Source of the DNA: Streptomyces sp. NBC_01296
Lineage (GTDB): Bacteria > Actinomycetota > Actinomycetes > Streptomycetales > Streptomycetaceae
Direction of reading: 5' to 3'
Assembly (NCBI RefSeq): GCF_035984415.1
Contig: NZ_CP130720.1
Span: 8,680,001 to 8,744,000 of the forward strand
DNA length: 64,000 bases
In this document: piece by piece, positions 42,972-50,926 of the stretch
Numbering within the stretch: the stretch's first letter is position 1
How the letters are laid out: each line of letters opens with the position of its first letter
Program-made: the position numbers and the translations under genes
The notes under the pieces: model-generated
Seen by the model: the letters and a program-made list of their open reading frames with translations, nothing else
Databases searched by the model: none
Told to the model about the DNA's origin: nothing

Positions 42972-43038
42972 GCCCCGGCGCATTCCCATGCGTCGGGGCA
43001 GTCGTCCAGCGAGCGGTGCATGCCGGGACGGCATGCAC
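42972..43038 (+). terminator. Two consecutive hairpins after second COG4705 gene
   Basis: GCCCCGGCGCAT (42972-42983) pairs with 42988-42999 with one wobble. GTGCATGCC (43016-43024) pairs perfectly with 43030-43038. They lie 20-90 bp past the stop and are a likely terminator. Confidence 0.65.
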
Positions 43039-43085
43039 GTATGAGGCCGGGTTCCCGTGGCGTTCCGGATGCATGAGCTGGGGCT

Positions 43086-43150
43086 TTACCGTCGTCTCAC
43101 CGTGAACGGGCCGGGCGTTAACCCGTCACTGCTTAGCGTCGGAAGAGACC
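43086..43150 (+). promoter_or_regulatory. Duplicate of the ABC-operon promoter
   Basis: TACCGTCGTCTCACCGTG..CTGCTTAGCGTCGGAAGA is a diverged copy of 31681-31750. It precedes the ATPase remnant at 43316, showing that a whole operon 5' end was duplicated. The lipoprotein gene that follows the other copy is not recognisable here. Confidence 0.55.
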
Positions 43151-43315
43151 CGTGGTTCCGCTTCGTCTCCCGAAAGGCGCCATGATCATGCGATGTACGC
43201 CCGTTCCCGCGCCCGCGCCCGCAACAGAGGGCCGAGCCACTCATCCCTTCGACACTCACGGAGTCATCGGGGCCGCTTGCCAAGTCGACCTTCCGGGCTG
43301 GAGAGGGGCCCTGTC

Positions 43316-43549
43316 GTGACCACTGCCGGCACCCTGCTGCTGCGCTGCCAGGACGCCGCTCGCACCCACGGCAACGAGCCGACGGCCCTGGCCGCCGTGA
43401 ACAGTGCGACATGCGAGGTCCACGCCGGCGACCGGATAGCGATTACGGGCCCTTCGGGCTCGGTAAAGTCCCCCCTGCTCAACCTGATGGCAGACGTCGT
43501 ACAACCTACGGAGTCGGCCCGCCCAGCCAGGCCGGGCGGAGCACCGTAG
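43316..43549 (+). pseudogene. ABC ATPase remnant with broken Walker A
   Basis: GTG 43316 starts TTAGTLLLRCQDAARTHGNE.., VNSATCEVHAGDRIAITGPS, GSVKSPLLNLMADVVQPTES. It aligns with ATPase 2 (33058), but the P-loop GPSGSGKST has become GPSGSVKSP, which cannot bind phosphate normally. The protein stops after ~77 residues, before the signature and Walker B. It is a decayed relative of the intact operon 10 kb upstream. Confidence 0.85.
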
Positions 43550-43573
43550 GTGACTTCCCCGGCGAAGCCCTTA

Positions 43574-43600
43574 GGGGCTGTCCGGCGGATCATTTCGGGC
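43574..43600 (+). other. Solitary IS5-like terminal sequence
   Basis: GGGGCTGTCCGGCGGATCAT resembles the inverted-repeat ends of Streptomyces IS5-group elements (GGGCTGTCCGGC..., from memory). It sits just after the truncated ATPase. No matching opposite end or transposase is nearby, so it may be a scar or a chance match. Confidence 0.3.
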
Positions 43601-43647
43601 TAGTGCAGGCACGCTCGGCACGGCTGAGTTGTCGTGGGCCGCAGCCG

Positions 43648-44172
43648 TCACGCGAACGACGGCCACCGATGAGCGGCCCACTCCCGCCAGTCGACCCAGC
43701 CGGGCGGCGGGCCGGCGACCCTGCGGCCCTCCAACTCCGCCGCGTCGGGCTCCTCAAAATGCGCGCGCCCGTGAAGGATGTCGGCCTCGGACATAGGCAA
43801 CGTCTCCTCGGGGGTGGTCGCCCAGCGATGGGCGATACGGGCGCGTTGGGTCTCATCCTCCACCGGCAGGTAGACCATGCGGAAACACGCCTCCTCGGCC
43901 TCCACCAGCCAGCGGATCGCAGACCGTTCGTCCCGTGACCAGCAGCCGTAGTCCACGACGACGTTGGTGCCAAGTTTGACCGCCTCCAAGGCGAGCCAGA
44001 GCATGCGCCCCTCCAGCACGTCGCGCTTCCCGTCCGCCTCCGCCTCGCCGAACAGGGGAATCATCCAGTCGTCGGGCGTCAGGCGCAGCGCGCCGTGCTC
44101 CGCAGCGAGCTGCCGAGCCCTCGTGGTCTTTCCGGCCCCTGGCAGGCCGACCATCAGGAACAACGTGGTCAC
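43648..44172 (-). CDS. AAA_33-type P-loop kinase/ATPase
   Basis: A 174-residue protein with Walker A GLPGAGKTT at residues 9-17, then RLTPDDWMIPLFGEAEADGK, GTNVVVDYGCWSRDERSAIR and YLPVEDETQRARIAHRWATT. This is the zeta-toxin/polynucleotide-kinase-like fold (AAA_33), which phosphorylates nucleotides, sugars or antibiotics. The D-D in the DDW motif and the R of the lid region are present. No antitoxin-like partner is adjacent, so a free-standing kinase is more likely than a toxin. Monocistronic. Confidence 0.85.
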   Translation of the reverse strand: MTTLFLMVGLPGAGKTTRARQLAAEHGALRLTPDDWMIPLFGEAEADGKRDVLEGRMLWLALEAVKLGTNVVVDYGCWSRDERSAIRWLVEAEEACFRMVYLPVEDETQRARIAHRWATTPEETLPMSEADILHGRAHFEEPDAAELEGRRVAGPPPGWVDWREWAAHRWPSFA

Positions 44173-44266
44173 ACCCAGATCGTGGCAGGCAAGCCGATCA
44201 GACGACCACCGCTTTTCCGCCCGATCACGGTCTGAGCCACAGGCGGAGAGCGCGCCGCCTATTCCT

Positions 44267-45118
44267 GTGCCCGCCCAACTGCGCTCCCTTCACCCAGTGG
44301 TCGCTGCTCTCAAGGAAGACCCGTGCAGGCTCGCCGTGCCCGCAACTCTTCGGAGCAGGGCTCTGCGCCTGCTTCAGGGCCTGTGCGCGGAAGCGGTGAA
44401 GCGGGGCTACGCGGTACTCGAGCACCCGATGGATGAGGACTACCGCAGCCGGGCCTACGGGTACGGCGGCACGTACGTCCCCTCTCGTCCCTCCCGGCGT
44501 GAGGGCGAGCTGGACCTGGCCGTCGGCGACTTCATGTACGCGGTGACCATCGAGCAGGAATTTCCGCTGTCCGAGGACCCGGAGCGGGCGCAGAGCCTGA
44601 TGATCGAGCTCCCGTACAGCCGATCGGGACGCCAGGGCAAGTGGGCCGACCGGAAACGCTGGAGGCTGGAGGACGTCCTCGGTGCGGTCCTGCGCGAGGT
44701 GGAAGTCCGCTCGCGGGAGGACGCCCAACGCCGAATCGACGAGAAGCGGGCTGAGGAGGACCGGAAGGTCAGGTGGCAGGCGGCTATGGACTCGGCGCGG
44801 GAGCAGGCGATCCAGGCCCAGCTCGCCACTGTCCTGCGTGAGCAGGCGAAGGACTGGCATCCGGCGAGGGCGCTGAGCCAGTACTGCGATGCCCTGGAGC
44901 GCCGGCTCACCGCGTCAGACGGTTCGACAGCCAAGGAAGCAGCCTCCACCCGGCAGTGGCTGGAGTGGGCCCGCGCCTACGTGGGATCCCTGGATCCGCT
45001 GAGGGAGCTGCCCGGGATGCCGGCACCCCGCGATCCCGAGGCGGAGGAGCTGAAGGCGTACCTGAAAGGCTGCAATATACGTGGCCCGGAAGAGCATGGC
45101 TTCTCCTGGCGGGCGTGA
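44267..45118 (+). CDS. Hypothetical protein, probably N-terminally truncated
   Basis: About 283 residues from GTG 44267. It runs VPAQLRSLHPVVAALKEDPC.., LRSRALRLLQGLCAEAVKRG.., LAVGDFMYAVTIEQEFPLSE.., MIELPYSRSGRQGKWADRKR. A charged coiled-coil follows (REVEVRSREDAQRRIDEKRA) and a helical C-terminus (PMPAPRDPEAEEL-like). It resembles the C-terminal two-thirds of larger Streptomyces hypothetical proteins that begin with a DNA-binding-like region (from memory). The frame upstream of 44267 is antisense to the kinase gene and looks non-coding. The start is weakly supported. Function unknown. Confidence 0.55.
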   Translation: MPAQLRSLHPVVAALKEDPCRLAVPATLRSRALRLLQGLCAEAVKRGYAVLEHPMDEDYRSRAYGYGGTYVPSRPSRREGELDLAVGDFMYAVTIEQEFPLSEDPERAQSLMIELPYSRSGRQGKWADRKRWRLEDVLGAVLREVEVRSREDAQRRIDEKRAEEDRKVRWQAAMDSAREQAIQAQLATVLREQAKDWHPARALSQYCDALERRLTASDGSTAKEAASTRQWLEWARAYVGSLDPLRELPGMPAPRDPEAEELKAYLKGCNIRGPEEHGFSWRA

Positions 45119-45328
45119 ACAAACAGAGCAGACGCTCATTTGACGTTGCCCTGATGGACTGTCGCATAGGGGGAGAGCCGCTGTGCTTCCCCCAGGGTGC
45201 CGGCCCAGCGCACCTCGTCGCGGCGAAGGGCGCCCTGCCCAGACCCTCGGTTGTCCAGGTCAAGGGAACCTGGATGGAACGGACCGCGTCCAAGAGCTTA
45301 CCGCTGCTCCGTTGTGGGAGGTCATGGG

Positions 45329-45733
45329 ATGCGTATACGAACAGAGACGGTGCTCGCGGTGCTGCTGTTCGCGGCCGGTTGCGGCTCGGGCGCAACAGCA
45401 CCTGGGCCGGGACCGGCGGGTGGTGTCGTGGTGTCCGCCGACGATGACTGTGTATACGGCAGCGATGTGACCGTGGCGGAGGCGGACACCGGCCGCCGGG
45501 TGTGTCTGGACCGGGGCGGTACGCTCCGGGTGTCGCTGTCGGGTACCCCCGCGGTCCGGGTGACCGTGACCGGACCGGCGCTGGCCGAGGTCTCGGACCA
45601 TGTCTTCCGGGGTGCGTCGGCAGGTACGGCCGTCCTGACGTCCGCGGTTCGGAGCTGTTCGGAGCCGGCTCCGTCTGGCTCGTTGAGCTGCCTGGCGATG
45701 GTGGCCTGGCGGGTCACCGTGGTGGTCCGTTGA
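45329..45733 (+). CDS. Small lipoprotein of unknown function
   Basis: A 134-residue lipoprotein. The signal is MRIRTETVLAVLLFAAGC with Cys18, and the mature part is beta-rich and Val/Thr-rich (DDDCVYGSDVTVAEADTGRR.., LRVSLSGTPAVRVTVTGPAL.., GTAVLTSAVRSCSEPAPSGS.., AMVAWRVTVVVR). It has four or five Cys in the mature protein, likely disulfides. It looks like a single Ig-like domain. GGGAGG stands upstream of ATG 45329. It converges on the S53 protease gene, with a shared hairpin between. No ligand is known. Confidence 0.75.
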   Translation: MRIRTETVLAVLLFAAGCGSGATAPGPGPAGGVVVSADDDCVYGSDVTVAEADTGRRVCLDRGGTLRVSLSGTPAVRVTVTGPALAEVSDHVFRGASAGTAVLTSAVRSCSEPAPSGSLSCLAMVAWRVTVVVR

Positions 45734-45747
45734 ACGCCTCATGGCCG

Positions 45748-45784
45748 GACGGGCCCGGACCGATGCCTGCGGTCCGGGCCCGTC
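45748..45784. terminator. Bidirectional terminator hairpin
   Basis: A perfect 15-bp stem, GACGGGCCCGGACCG (45748-45762) with 45770-45784, and a 7-nt loop. It lies between two convergent stops (45733 and 45798) and should end both transcripts. Confidence 0.9.
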
Positions 45785-45797
45785 CTTCATTCGGCGA

Positions 45798-47819
45798 TCA
45801 GCCGGTGCTGACCGCGGTGTCGTCGATGACGAACGAGGTCTGCAGGCTGGGGTCCTCGGTGCCGGTGAACTTGAGCGTCACCGTCTGCCCCGCGAAGGAG
45901 GTCAGGTCGAAGGTCTTCTGGACGTACCCGCTGTTCTTGTTGAGGTTGGAGTAGCTGGCCAGGGTGGTGGAGTTGGCCTGCACGGTCAGTTTGTCGTAGG
46001 CGGTGGTGGTGGTCGTCTCCGCGGTGTCGATGTGCAGGTAGTAGCTGAGGGTGGCGTGGCAGCCGTTGGGGATCGTCACCGACTGGGAGAGCGAGTCGGT
46101 GTGCGTGGAGCCGTAGCCGTTGAGCCAGGCCTTCCAGGAGCCGGAGTGGGCGGCCTCGCCGCTGCCGTTGTCGACCACGCCGGTGGTGGCGGTCCAGGGG
46201 TTGGCGCTGCCGGTTTCGAAGCCCGCGTTGCCGAGGAGCTGGGTGGCGCCGCAGCTGCTGCCGGTCGGGGTGACGGTCCAGGTGAAGGAGGTGCTGCCGG
46301 CCGCGTTGGTGGTGTCCTTGGCCGTGACCGTCACGTTGTAGCTGCCCGCGGTGGTCGGCGTGCCGCTGATCAGGCCGGTCGAGGCGTTGATGGACAGGCC
46401 CGGCGGGAGTCCGGTGGCGCTGTAGGCGAGGGTCTGGCCGCTCGCCGAGTCGGTGGCCTGGATCTGCAGGGAGGCAGCCGTGTTGACGGTGGTGCTCCGG
46501 CTGCCGGGGTTGGTCACCGTCACGGTGTTCCCGCCGGTGGAGCCGCCGGTGAAGGCCGCGACGCCGTTGGGGGTGCCGAGGCCGGTCGGGCCGTCGTAGC
46601 CGGACTTGGCGGTGCAGAGGTAGCTGCTGCCGCAGGAGCCGTTGGCGCCGCTGGTCACGTCGTTGAGCGAGGAGGTGTGGGCGTACGGGTACGAGGACGG
46701 GTAGCTGCCCGCGGCCGGGGTTCCGGCGAGGGCGTAGACGGAGGCGATGATCGGCGCGGAGGCACTGGTGCCGCCGTAAACGTTCCAGCCGCTCGCCTGG
46801 TAGCTGTCGTAGACGGCGAGGCCGGTGGCCGGGTCGGCGACCGCCGAGACGTCGGAGACGGTGCGCTTGGCGCAGCCGCTGTCGCTCTGCCAGGACGGCT
46901 TGGTGGTGTACGAAGAGCAGCCGGAGCCCGCACCGTTGCCGCCTGAGCTGGTGCCCCAGACGGATTCGGACCAGCCGCGCGAGGTGCCGCCCGAGCGGGT
47001 CAGCGAGGTGCCGCCCACGGAGGTGACGTACTGGGAGGCCGCCGGGTACTCGACTCCGTAACCGCTGTCACCGGAGCTGACGGTGATCGCGACGCCCGGG
47101 TGGTTGAAGTACGAGGCGTCGGAGCTCGGGTCGGTGGAGTCCTCGCCGCCGCCGTAGCTGTTGGAGACGTACTTCGCCCCCATGGTCACCGCGCGGTTCA
47201 CGGCCGCGCCCAGGTCGGCCATGGACGGCTGGTTCGCCTCGACCAGCAGGATGTGGCACTGCGGGCAGACGGCGCTGACCATGTCCACGTCGAGGGAGAT
47301 CTCGCCCGCCCAACCGGAGTCTGCGGTCGGGTAGTTGGTGCCGCCGTTCTGGTCGACCTTCTTGAAGCATCCGTTGGCCGTGGTGCAGGCCGGGAGGCCG
47401 TACTGGGAGCGGTAGGTCGCCAGGTCGGACTCGGCGTTCGGGTCGTCGTAGGCGTCGATGATGGCGACCGTCGCCCCGGCGCCGGCCGAGGCCGGAAGGG
47501 CGTAGGCGCTCTGCAGGTCCGTGGGGCCGTAGCCGGACGGCAGGATGTTCGGGGCGAGGCTGAGCTGCTGCTCGAGGTCGGTGCGGGCCAGCGCGTGGCA
47601 GGCCATGAAGCCGGCCTTCGAGGGCTCCGAGCAGAGCCGGTGGATGTGCACGGCGGCGGTGGCGGGAGTGGCCGGCGCCGTCGCGGCGGCGGTCGGGGAG
47701 GCGAGCGCGAGTAAGCCGCCGGATATCAGGGCGGCGGCCGAGAGTGCGGCGGTGGCGGCGCGGCGCGTCAGGCTTCTGGCGCGGCTGGCGGGTTTCGATT
47801 GCAATGAACTGCCCTCCAT
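45798..47819 (-). CDS. Secreted S53 (sedolisin) serine protease with accessory domains
   Basis: A 673-residue exported protease. The signal peptide is ~1-46 (RRAATAALSAAALISGGLLA..). The peptidase domain ~55-430 carries the sedolisin catalytic set: Glu173 and Asp177 (WAGEISLDVDM), Asp251 (SSGDSGYG) and Ser352 (YGGTSASAP). A putative Ig domain ~440-515 (ATDSASGQTLAYSATGLPPG.., GTPTTAGSYNVTVTAKD) and a C-terminal jelly-roll-like domain ~525-673 follow, perhaps for carbohydrate or matrix binding. The pro-region is short compared with fungal sedolisins. It is acid-active in known relatives. The TrmB-type regulator starts 236 bp away, divergently. Confidence 0.93.
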   Translation of the reverse strand: MEGSSLQSKPASRARSLTRRAATAALSAAALISGGLLALASPTAAATAPATPATAAVHIHRLCSEPSKAGFMACHALARTDLEQQLSLAPNILPSGYGPTDLQSAYALPASAGAGATVAIIDAYDDPNAESDLATYRSQYGLPACTTANGCFKKVDQNGGTNYPTADSGWAGEISLDVDMVSAVCPQCHILLVEANQPSMADLGAAVNRAVTMGAKYVSNSYGGGEDSTDPSSDASYFNHPGVAITVSSGDSGYGVEYPAASQYVTSVGGTSLTRSGGTSRGWSESVWGTSSGGNGAGSGCSSYTTKPSWQSDSGCAKRTVSDVSAVADPATGLAVYDSYQASGWNVYGGTSASAPIIASVYALAGTPAAGSYPSSYPYAHTSSLNDVTSGANGSCGSSYLCTAKSGYDGPTGLGTPNGVAAFTGGSTGGNTVTVTNPGSRSTTVNTAASLQIQATDSASGQTLAYSATGLPPGLSINASTGLISGTPTTAGSYNVTVTAKDTTNAAGSTSFTWTVTPTGSSCGATQLLGNAGFETGSANPWTATTGVVDNGSGEAAHSGSWKAWLNGYGSTHTDSLSQSVTIPNGCHATLSYYLHIDTAETTTTTAYDKLTVQANSTTLASYSNLNKNSGYVQKTFDLTSFAGQTVTLKFTGTEDPSLQTSFVIDDTAVSTG

Positions 47820-48055
47820 GGGGGGTCGGATCCCCGCGGCGTGGGATGTGGCCCACTACGAACTGACAGGTCCATGACATGTCAAAGAGAGGGGAACGCC
47901 GCGGACTGCGAGTGGCACGGGTTCATTGGTGCTGACTGTCACCACGGTCAGTGGTGGCCAGGGATGAACGTAGTGAGAAGCAGGCCCAAGGGAATACCCA
48001 TCGAGGGCAAAGGATTGCTTTCGGCCGATGATTTCCGCGTATACCGTGTCGTGCC

Positions 48056-48868
48056 ATGGAGTTGGACGATGGTGCCGTCAACGACCTTGTCGCGCTGGGA
48101 CTTTCGCGCTACGAGGCGCGGGTCTACCTCACTCTGGTGCGGCGGGAGTCGTACACCGCTGCGGAGGCCGCGCGGGCCGCGGACGTGCCCCGCCAGCGGG
48201 TGTACGACGTACTCGACGCGCTGGTGCGCAAGAACCTCGCCCTCCTGCGCCCCGGACGGGTCGCGGCCTTCTCGGCCGTGGCGCCCGAGCTGGCCCTCAC
48301 CCGGCTGATGGCCCTTCAGAGGGAGTCGCTGGACCGGCTGGACCGGGCTTCGTCCGCGCTCGCCGCCGTGCTGGCGCCGGTCTGGTCAGCCGGACGGACC
48401 CACACCGACCCGCTCGACTACATCGAGGTGATCCGGGATCCCAAGCAGATCGCCGAACGCTTCGCGGGCATCCAGGAACAGGCCGCGCGCGAGCTGCTCA
48501 GCTTCTGCAAGCCCCCCTTCGTGGCCCCCGCGGCCAACGACGAGGGGATCGAGGCCGTCCGCAGGCTGCGCCGGGCCGGGGGCACGGCCCGCGCCGTGTA
48601 CACGCACGAGGCCCTCGGTGACGCGGGGGTTCTGGAGAACGTCCACCGCTTCGGTGAAGCGGGCGAGGAGTCCCGCTTCACCCCGCACCTCCCGCTGAAG
48701 CTGATCATCGCCGACGCCTCGCTGGTCCTGTGCGACATGCCCGACCCGATGGCGGCCGCGCGGACCACCACCGCCCTGTACATCGAACACCCGGCGCTCG
48801 CGGCGTGCCTGCGGATGGCATTCCTGACGGTCTGGGAGCAGGCCGAGGAGAAGCGCTTCGCCGACTAA
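48056..48868 (+). CDS. TrmB family transcriptional regulator
   Basis: A 270-residue protein with an N-terminal winged helix of the TrmB type: LVALGLSRYEARVYLTLVRR, ADVPRQRVYDVLDALVRKNL. A short coiled coil follows (ALQRESLDRLDRASSALAAV), then a PLD-like C-terminal effector domain (LPLKLIIADASLVLCDMPDP). In relatives the C-terminal domain binds sugars. It is divergent from the S53 protease, so protease control is plausible. Its stop abuts the stop of the convergent GNAT gene (48868/48869). Confidence 0.88.
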   Translation: MELDDGAVNDLVALGLSRYEARVYLTLVRRESYTAAEAARAADVPRQRVYDVLDALVRKNLALLRPGRVAAFSAVAPELALTRLMALQRESLDRLDRASSALAAVLAPVWSAGRTHTDPLDYIEVIRDPKQIAERFAGIQEQAARELLSFCKPPFVAPAANDEGIEAVRRLRRAGGTARAVYTHEALGDAGVLENVHRFGEAGEESRFTPHLPLKLIIADASLVLCDMPDPMAAARTTTALYIEHPALAACLRMAFLTVWEQAEEKRFAD

Positions 48869-49456
48869 CTAGCGGCCGCGGTGGCCGGCGGTGGCCGCCA
48901 CAGGGATCGGGATTTCGAAGTGGACCGTCCCGTAGCCGCCGTGCTCGCCGGTCGTGCGGGCGTCGCAGACTTCGTCGGCCATGCTGCGCCAGAAGGCTTC
49001 CGCGCCGGGGATGTCGACGTTCGTGTGCAGGTAGATGGCGTCGTAGTCGGGGACGCCCGCCGCGAATTCGCAGGCTGTCCTGACCATGGCGCGGGCCAGG
49101 CCGTGACGGCGGTGGTGCGGGCGTACGTACACCCGCAGGAGCTGCGCCGTGCGTCCCGAGGGGTAGCGCTCGGTGAGCCAGCGGGGGTGTGGGGGGTGTG
49201 CGGGGCCCCGGGAGTTGAGCGCGGTGGTGCCGACCACCTCTGCGCCCAGGACCGCCACGACGAGGGTGTGGCGCGGGTGCGTGAGGTAAGCGCTGTCGAT
49301 GTCGACGACGTCGTCGTGCCATTGGGGTACGTACCCGTAGTCGAACTCCCGGTAGAACGTGTCGAGCATGACGCTCCGCGCGCCAGGCGCGTCCTCCTGT
49401 CTGGCGTGCCGCACCACGTACGGCCCGATCTCCTGGCCCTGTGTCAGGTCGCTCAT
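48869..49456 (-). CDS. GNAT family N-acetyltransferase
   Basis: A 195-residue protein with acetyl-CoA-binding motif A, LLRVYVRPHHRRHGLARAMV, preceded by the beta4 strand (HTLVVAVLGAEVVGTTALNS) and followed by YDAIYLHTNVDIPGAEAFWR. It is cytosolic. The substrate cannot be deduced. The start is set at 49456 with GGAAGGG upstream. Its promoter region adjoins the Zur-box-like element of the next, divergent operon, about 70 bp from the start, so zinc could influence it too. Confidence 0.9.
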   Translation of the reverse strand: MSDLTQGQEIGPYVVRHARQEDAPGARSVMLDTFYREFDYGYVPQWHDDVVDIDSAYLTHPRHTLVVAVLGAEVVGTTALNSRGPAHPPHPRWLTERYPSGRTAQLLRVYVRPHHRRHGLARAMVRTACEFAAGVPDYDAIYLHTNVDIPGAEAFWRSMADEVCDARTTGEHGGYGTVHFEIPIPVAATAGHRGR

Positions 49457-49520
49457 GGCTCGGTGACTCCCTTCCGGCGCTCCGGTCTCGTGAGCGGCAG
49501 GCTACCGGAAATCCGCTCTA

Positions 49521-49549
49521 TTGGAAATGAAAACGATTTCGGATAGCTT
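49521..49549 (+). promoter_or_regulatory. Promoter with Zur-box-like palindrome
   Basis: TGAAAACGATTTCGG (49528-49542) fits the Streptomyces Zur-box core TGaaAatgATTttCA in the central TGAAAA-N-GATTT-C, with a weak last base pair. It lies between TTGGAA (49521-49526, -35-like) and GATAGC (49542-49547, -10-like), so bound Zur would block polymerase. The first gene of the operon starts ~90 bp downstream. Confidence 0.65.
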
Positions 49550-49639
49550 CCTCCTTGGTTCGGTGCGGACGCCTCCAGTCAGGCGGTCCGCTTCGCAGGC
49601 ATGCCGCACTGCCGTGACGGCATTTTGAGAGGAAGCCCC

Positions 49640-50926
49640 TTGGCGCATCTGCTGGTTGTCGAGAGCTGGGTGGGGTCGATGAGCAGGCTGCTGCCCAGAG
49701 CGATCGGTGAAGGCGGGCACGAGTTCACCTTCGTCACCCGGGACCTGCACCACTACCTGCGCGGCGCCGGTTCCGACGGCCCGCACCCGCTGCTGGCGGC
49801 GCGCAACATCATCACCGCGGACACCAACGACATGGATGAGCTGCTGCCGCATCTGGAACGCCTGCACGCGGTGCTCGCCTTCGATGGGGTCGCCTCCTCC
49901 TGCGACTACTACCTGCCGGCCGTGGCCCGGATCGCCGATCGGTTGGCCCTGCCCGGCCCGACTGTCGAAGCCGTCGAGGCCGCCTGCCGCAAGGACCTGA
50001 CCCGCCGGGTGCTGGCCGAGGCAGGGGTGCCGGGACCCCGCTTCGCGCTCTGCGCGGACGCGGTGCAGGCAGCGGCCGCCGCCCGGGAGATCGGCTATCC
50101 GCTGGTGGTCAAGCCCGTGGACCTGTGCGCCGGAATGCTCGTACGAGAGGTCCGCGATGAGCGGGAACTGGAGGTGGCCTGCCGGGCGCTGGAGGAGTTC
50201 CCGGTCAACGCGAGGGGCCAGGAGCGGATGCCCGTCGTCCTCTTGGAGGAGTTCCTCACCGGCCCCGAGGTCAGCATCGAGACCGTTTCTTTCGGTGGTG
50301 TCATCGGTGTGGCCGGTGTCACGGACAAGAGCATCGGCGGGGCGCCCGCCTTCATCGAGACCGGTCACATGTTCCCGGCGGACATCGCGCCGGAGGTGGA
50401 GCGGAAAGCGGTCGACACGGCGGTGGCCGCGATCAAGGCCCTCGGCCTGGACCACGTCGTGTGCCACACCGAGATCAAACTGACGCCCGAGGGCCCCAAG
50501 GTGGTGGAGGTCAATGTCCGGCCCGCCGGCAACCGGATCACCGAACTCGTCCGGCACGTGACGGGCATCGACATGGCCGCCGCCTGCGTGGATGTCGCCC
50601 TCGGCCGTATGCCCGACCTGACGCCGCGCGCGACCGGCGTGCATAGCGCGGCGATCTCCTTCCTGCTTCCCGACACCACCGGCACCCTCACCGGCATCAA
50701 AGGCGCCGACGAGGTCAGGGCGCAGCCCGGGGTCCTGGAGCTCACCCTTGCCGAGCCGGGCCGTGCAGTACGGGCCGCGACCAGCAACAACGAATACCTC
50801 GGCCACATCATGACGGCCGACACCCAGGGCAGTGGGGCAAGGGAAACCGCCGAGCGGCTCCTCGCGCACCTGCACCCCACGTATGAAGAGTGTTCGGCTG
50901 AGCTGCCTTCGGTGGTGCCCGCATGA
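49640..50926 (+). CDS. ATP-grasp carboxylate-amine ligase
   Basis: A 428-residue ATP-grasp enzyme of the amino-acid/dipeptide ligase kind. The pre-ATP-grasp Rossmann region is MAHLLVVESWVGSMSRLLPR. ATP-binding strands include IGYPLVVKPVDLCAGMLVRE and VVLLEEFLTGPEVSIETVSF. Metal ligands lie in CHTEIKLTPEGPKVVEVNVR (E and N of EVNVRPAG). A C-terminal LAL-like domain closes the active site. The TTG at 49640 with AGAGGA seven bases before is chosen. It forms an amide via an acyl-phosphate and is first of the ten-gene operon. Substrates unknown. Confidence 0.9.
   Translation: MAHLLVVESWVGSMSRLLPRAIGEGGHEFTFVTRDLHHYLRGAGSDGPHPLLAARNIITADTNDMDELLPHLERLHAVLAFDGVASSCDYYLPAVARIADRLALPGPTVEAVEAACRKDLTRRVLAEAGVPGPRFALCADAVQAAAAAREIGYPLVVKPVDLCAGMLVREVRDERELEVACRALEEFPVNARGQERMPVVLLEEFLTGPEVSIETVSFGGVIGVAGVTDKSIGGAPAFIETGHMFPADIAPEVERKAVDTAVAAIKALGLDHVVCHTEIKLTPEGPKVVEVNVRPAGNRITELVRHVTGIDMAAACVDVALGRMPDLTPRATGVHSAAISFLLPDTTGTLTGIKGADEVRAQPGVLELTLAEPGRAVRAATSNNEYLGHIMTADTQGSGARETAERLLAHLHPTYEECSAELPSVVPA

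Noticed and set aside
43648..44172. Zeta-type toxin of a toxin-antitoxin pair
   Set aside because: The P-loop kinase fold fits, but no small antitoxin-like gene is adjacent on the same strand.
45741..46946. 401-codon plus-strand frame opposite the S53 protease
   Set aside because: Gly/Val/Arg-rich antisense shadow; the minus strand has signal peptide, catalytic residues and domains.
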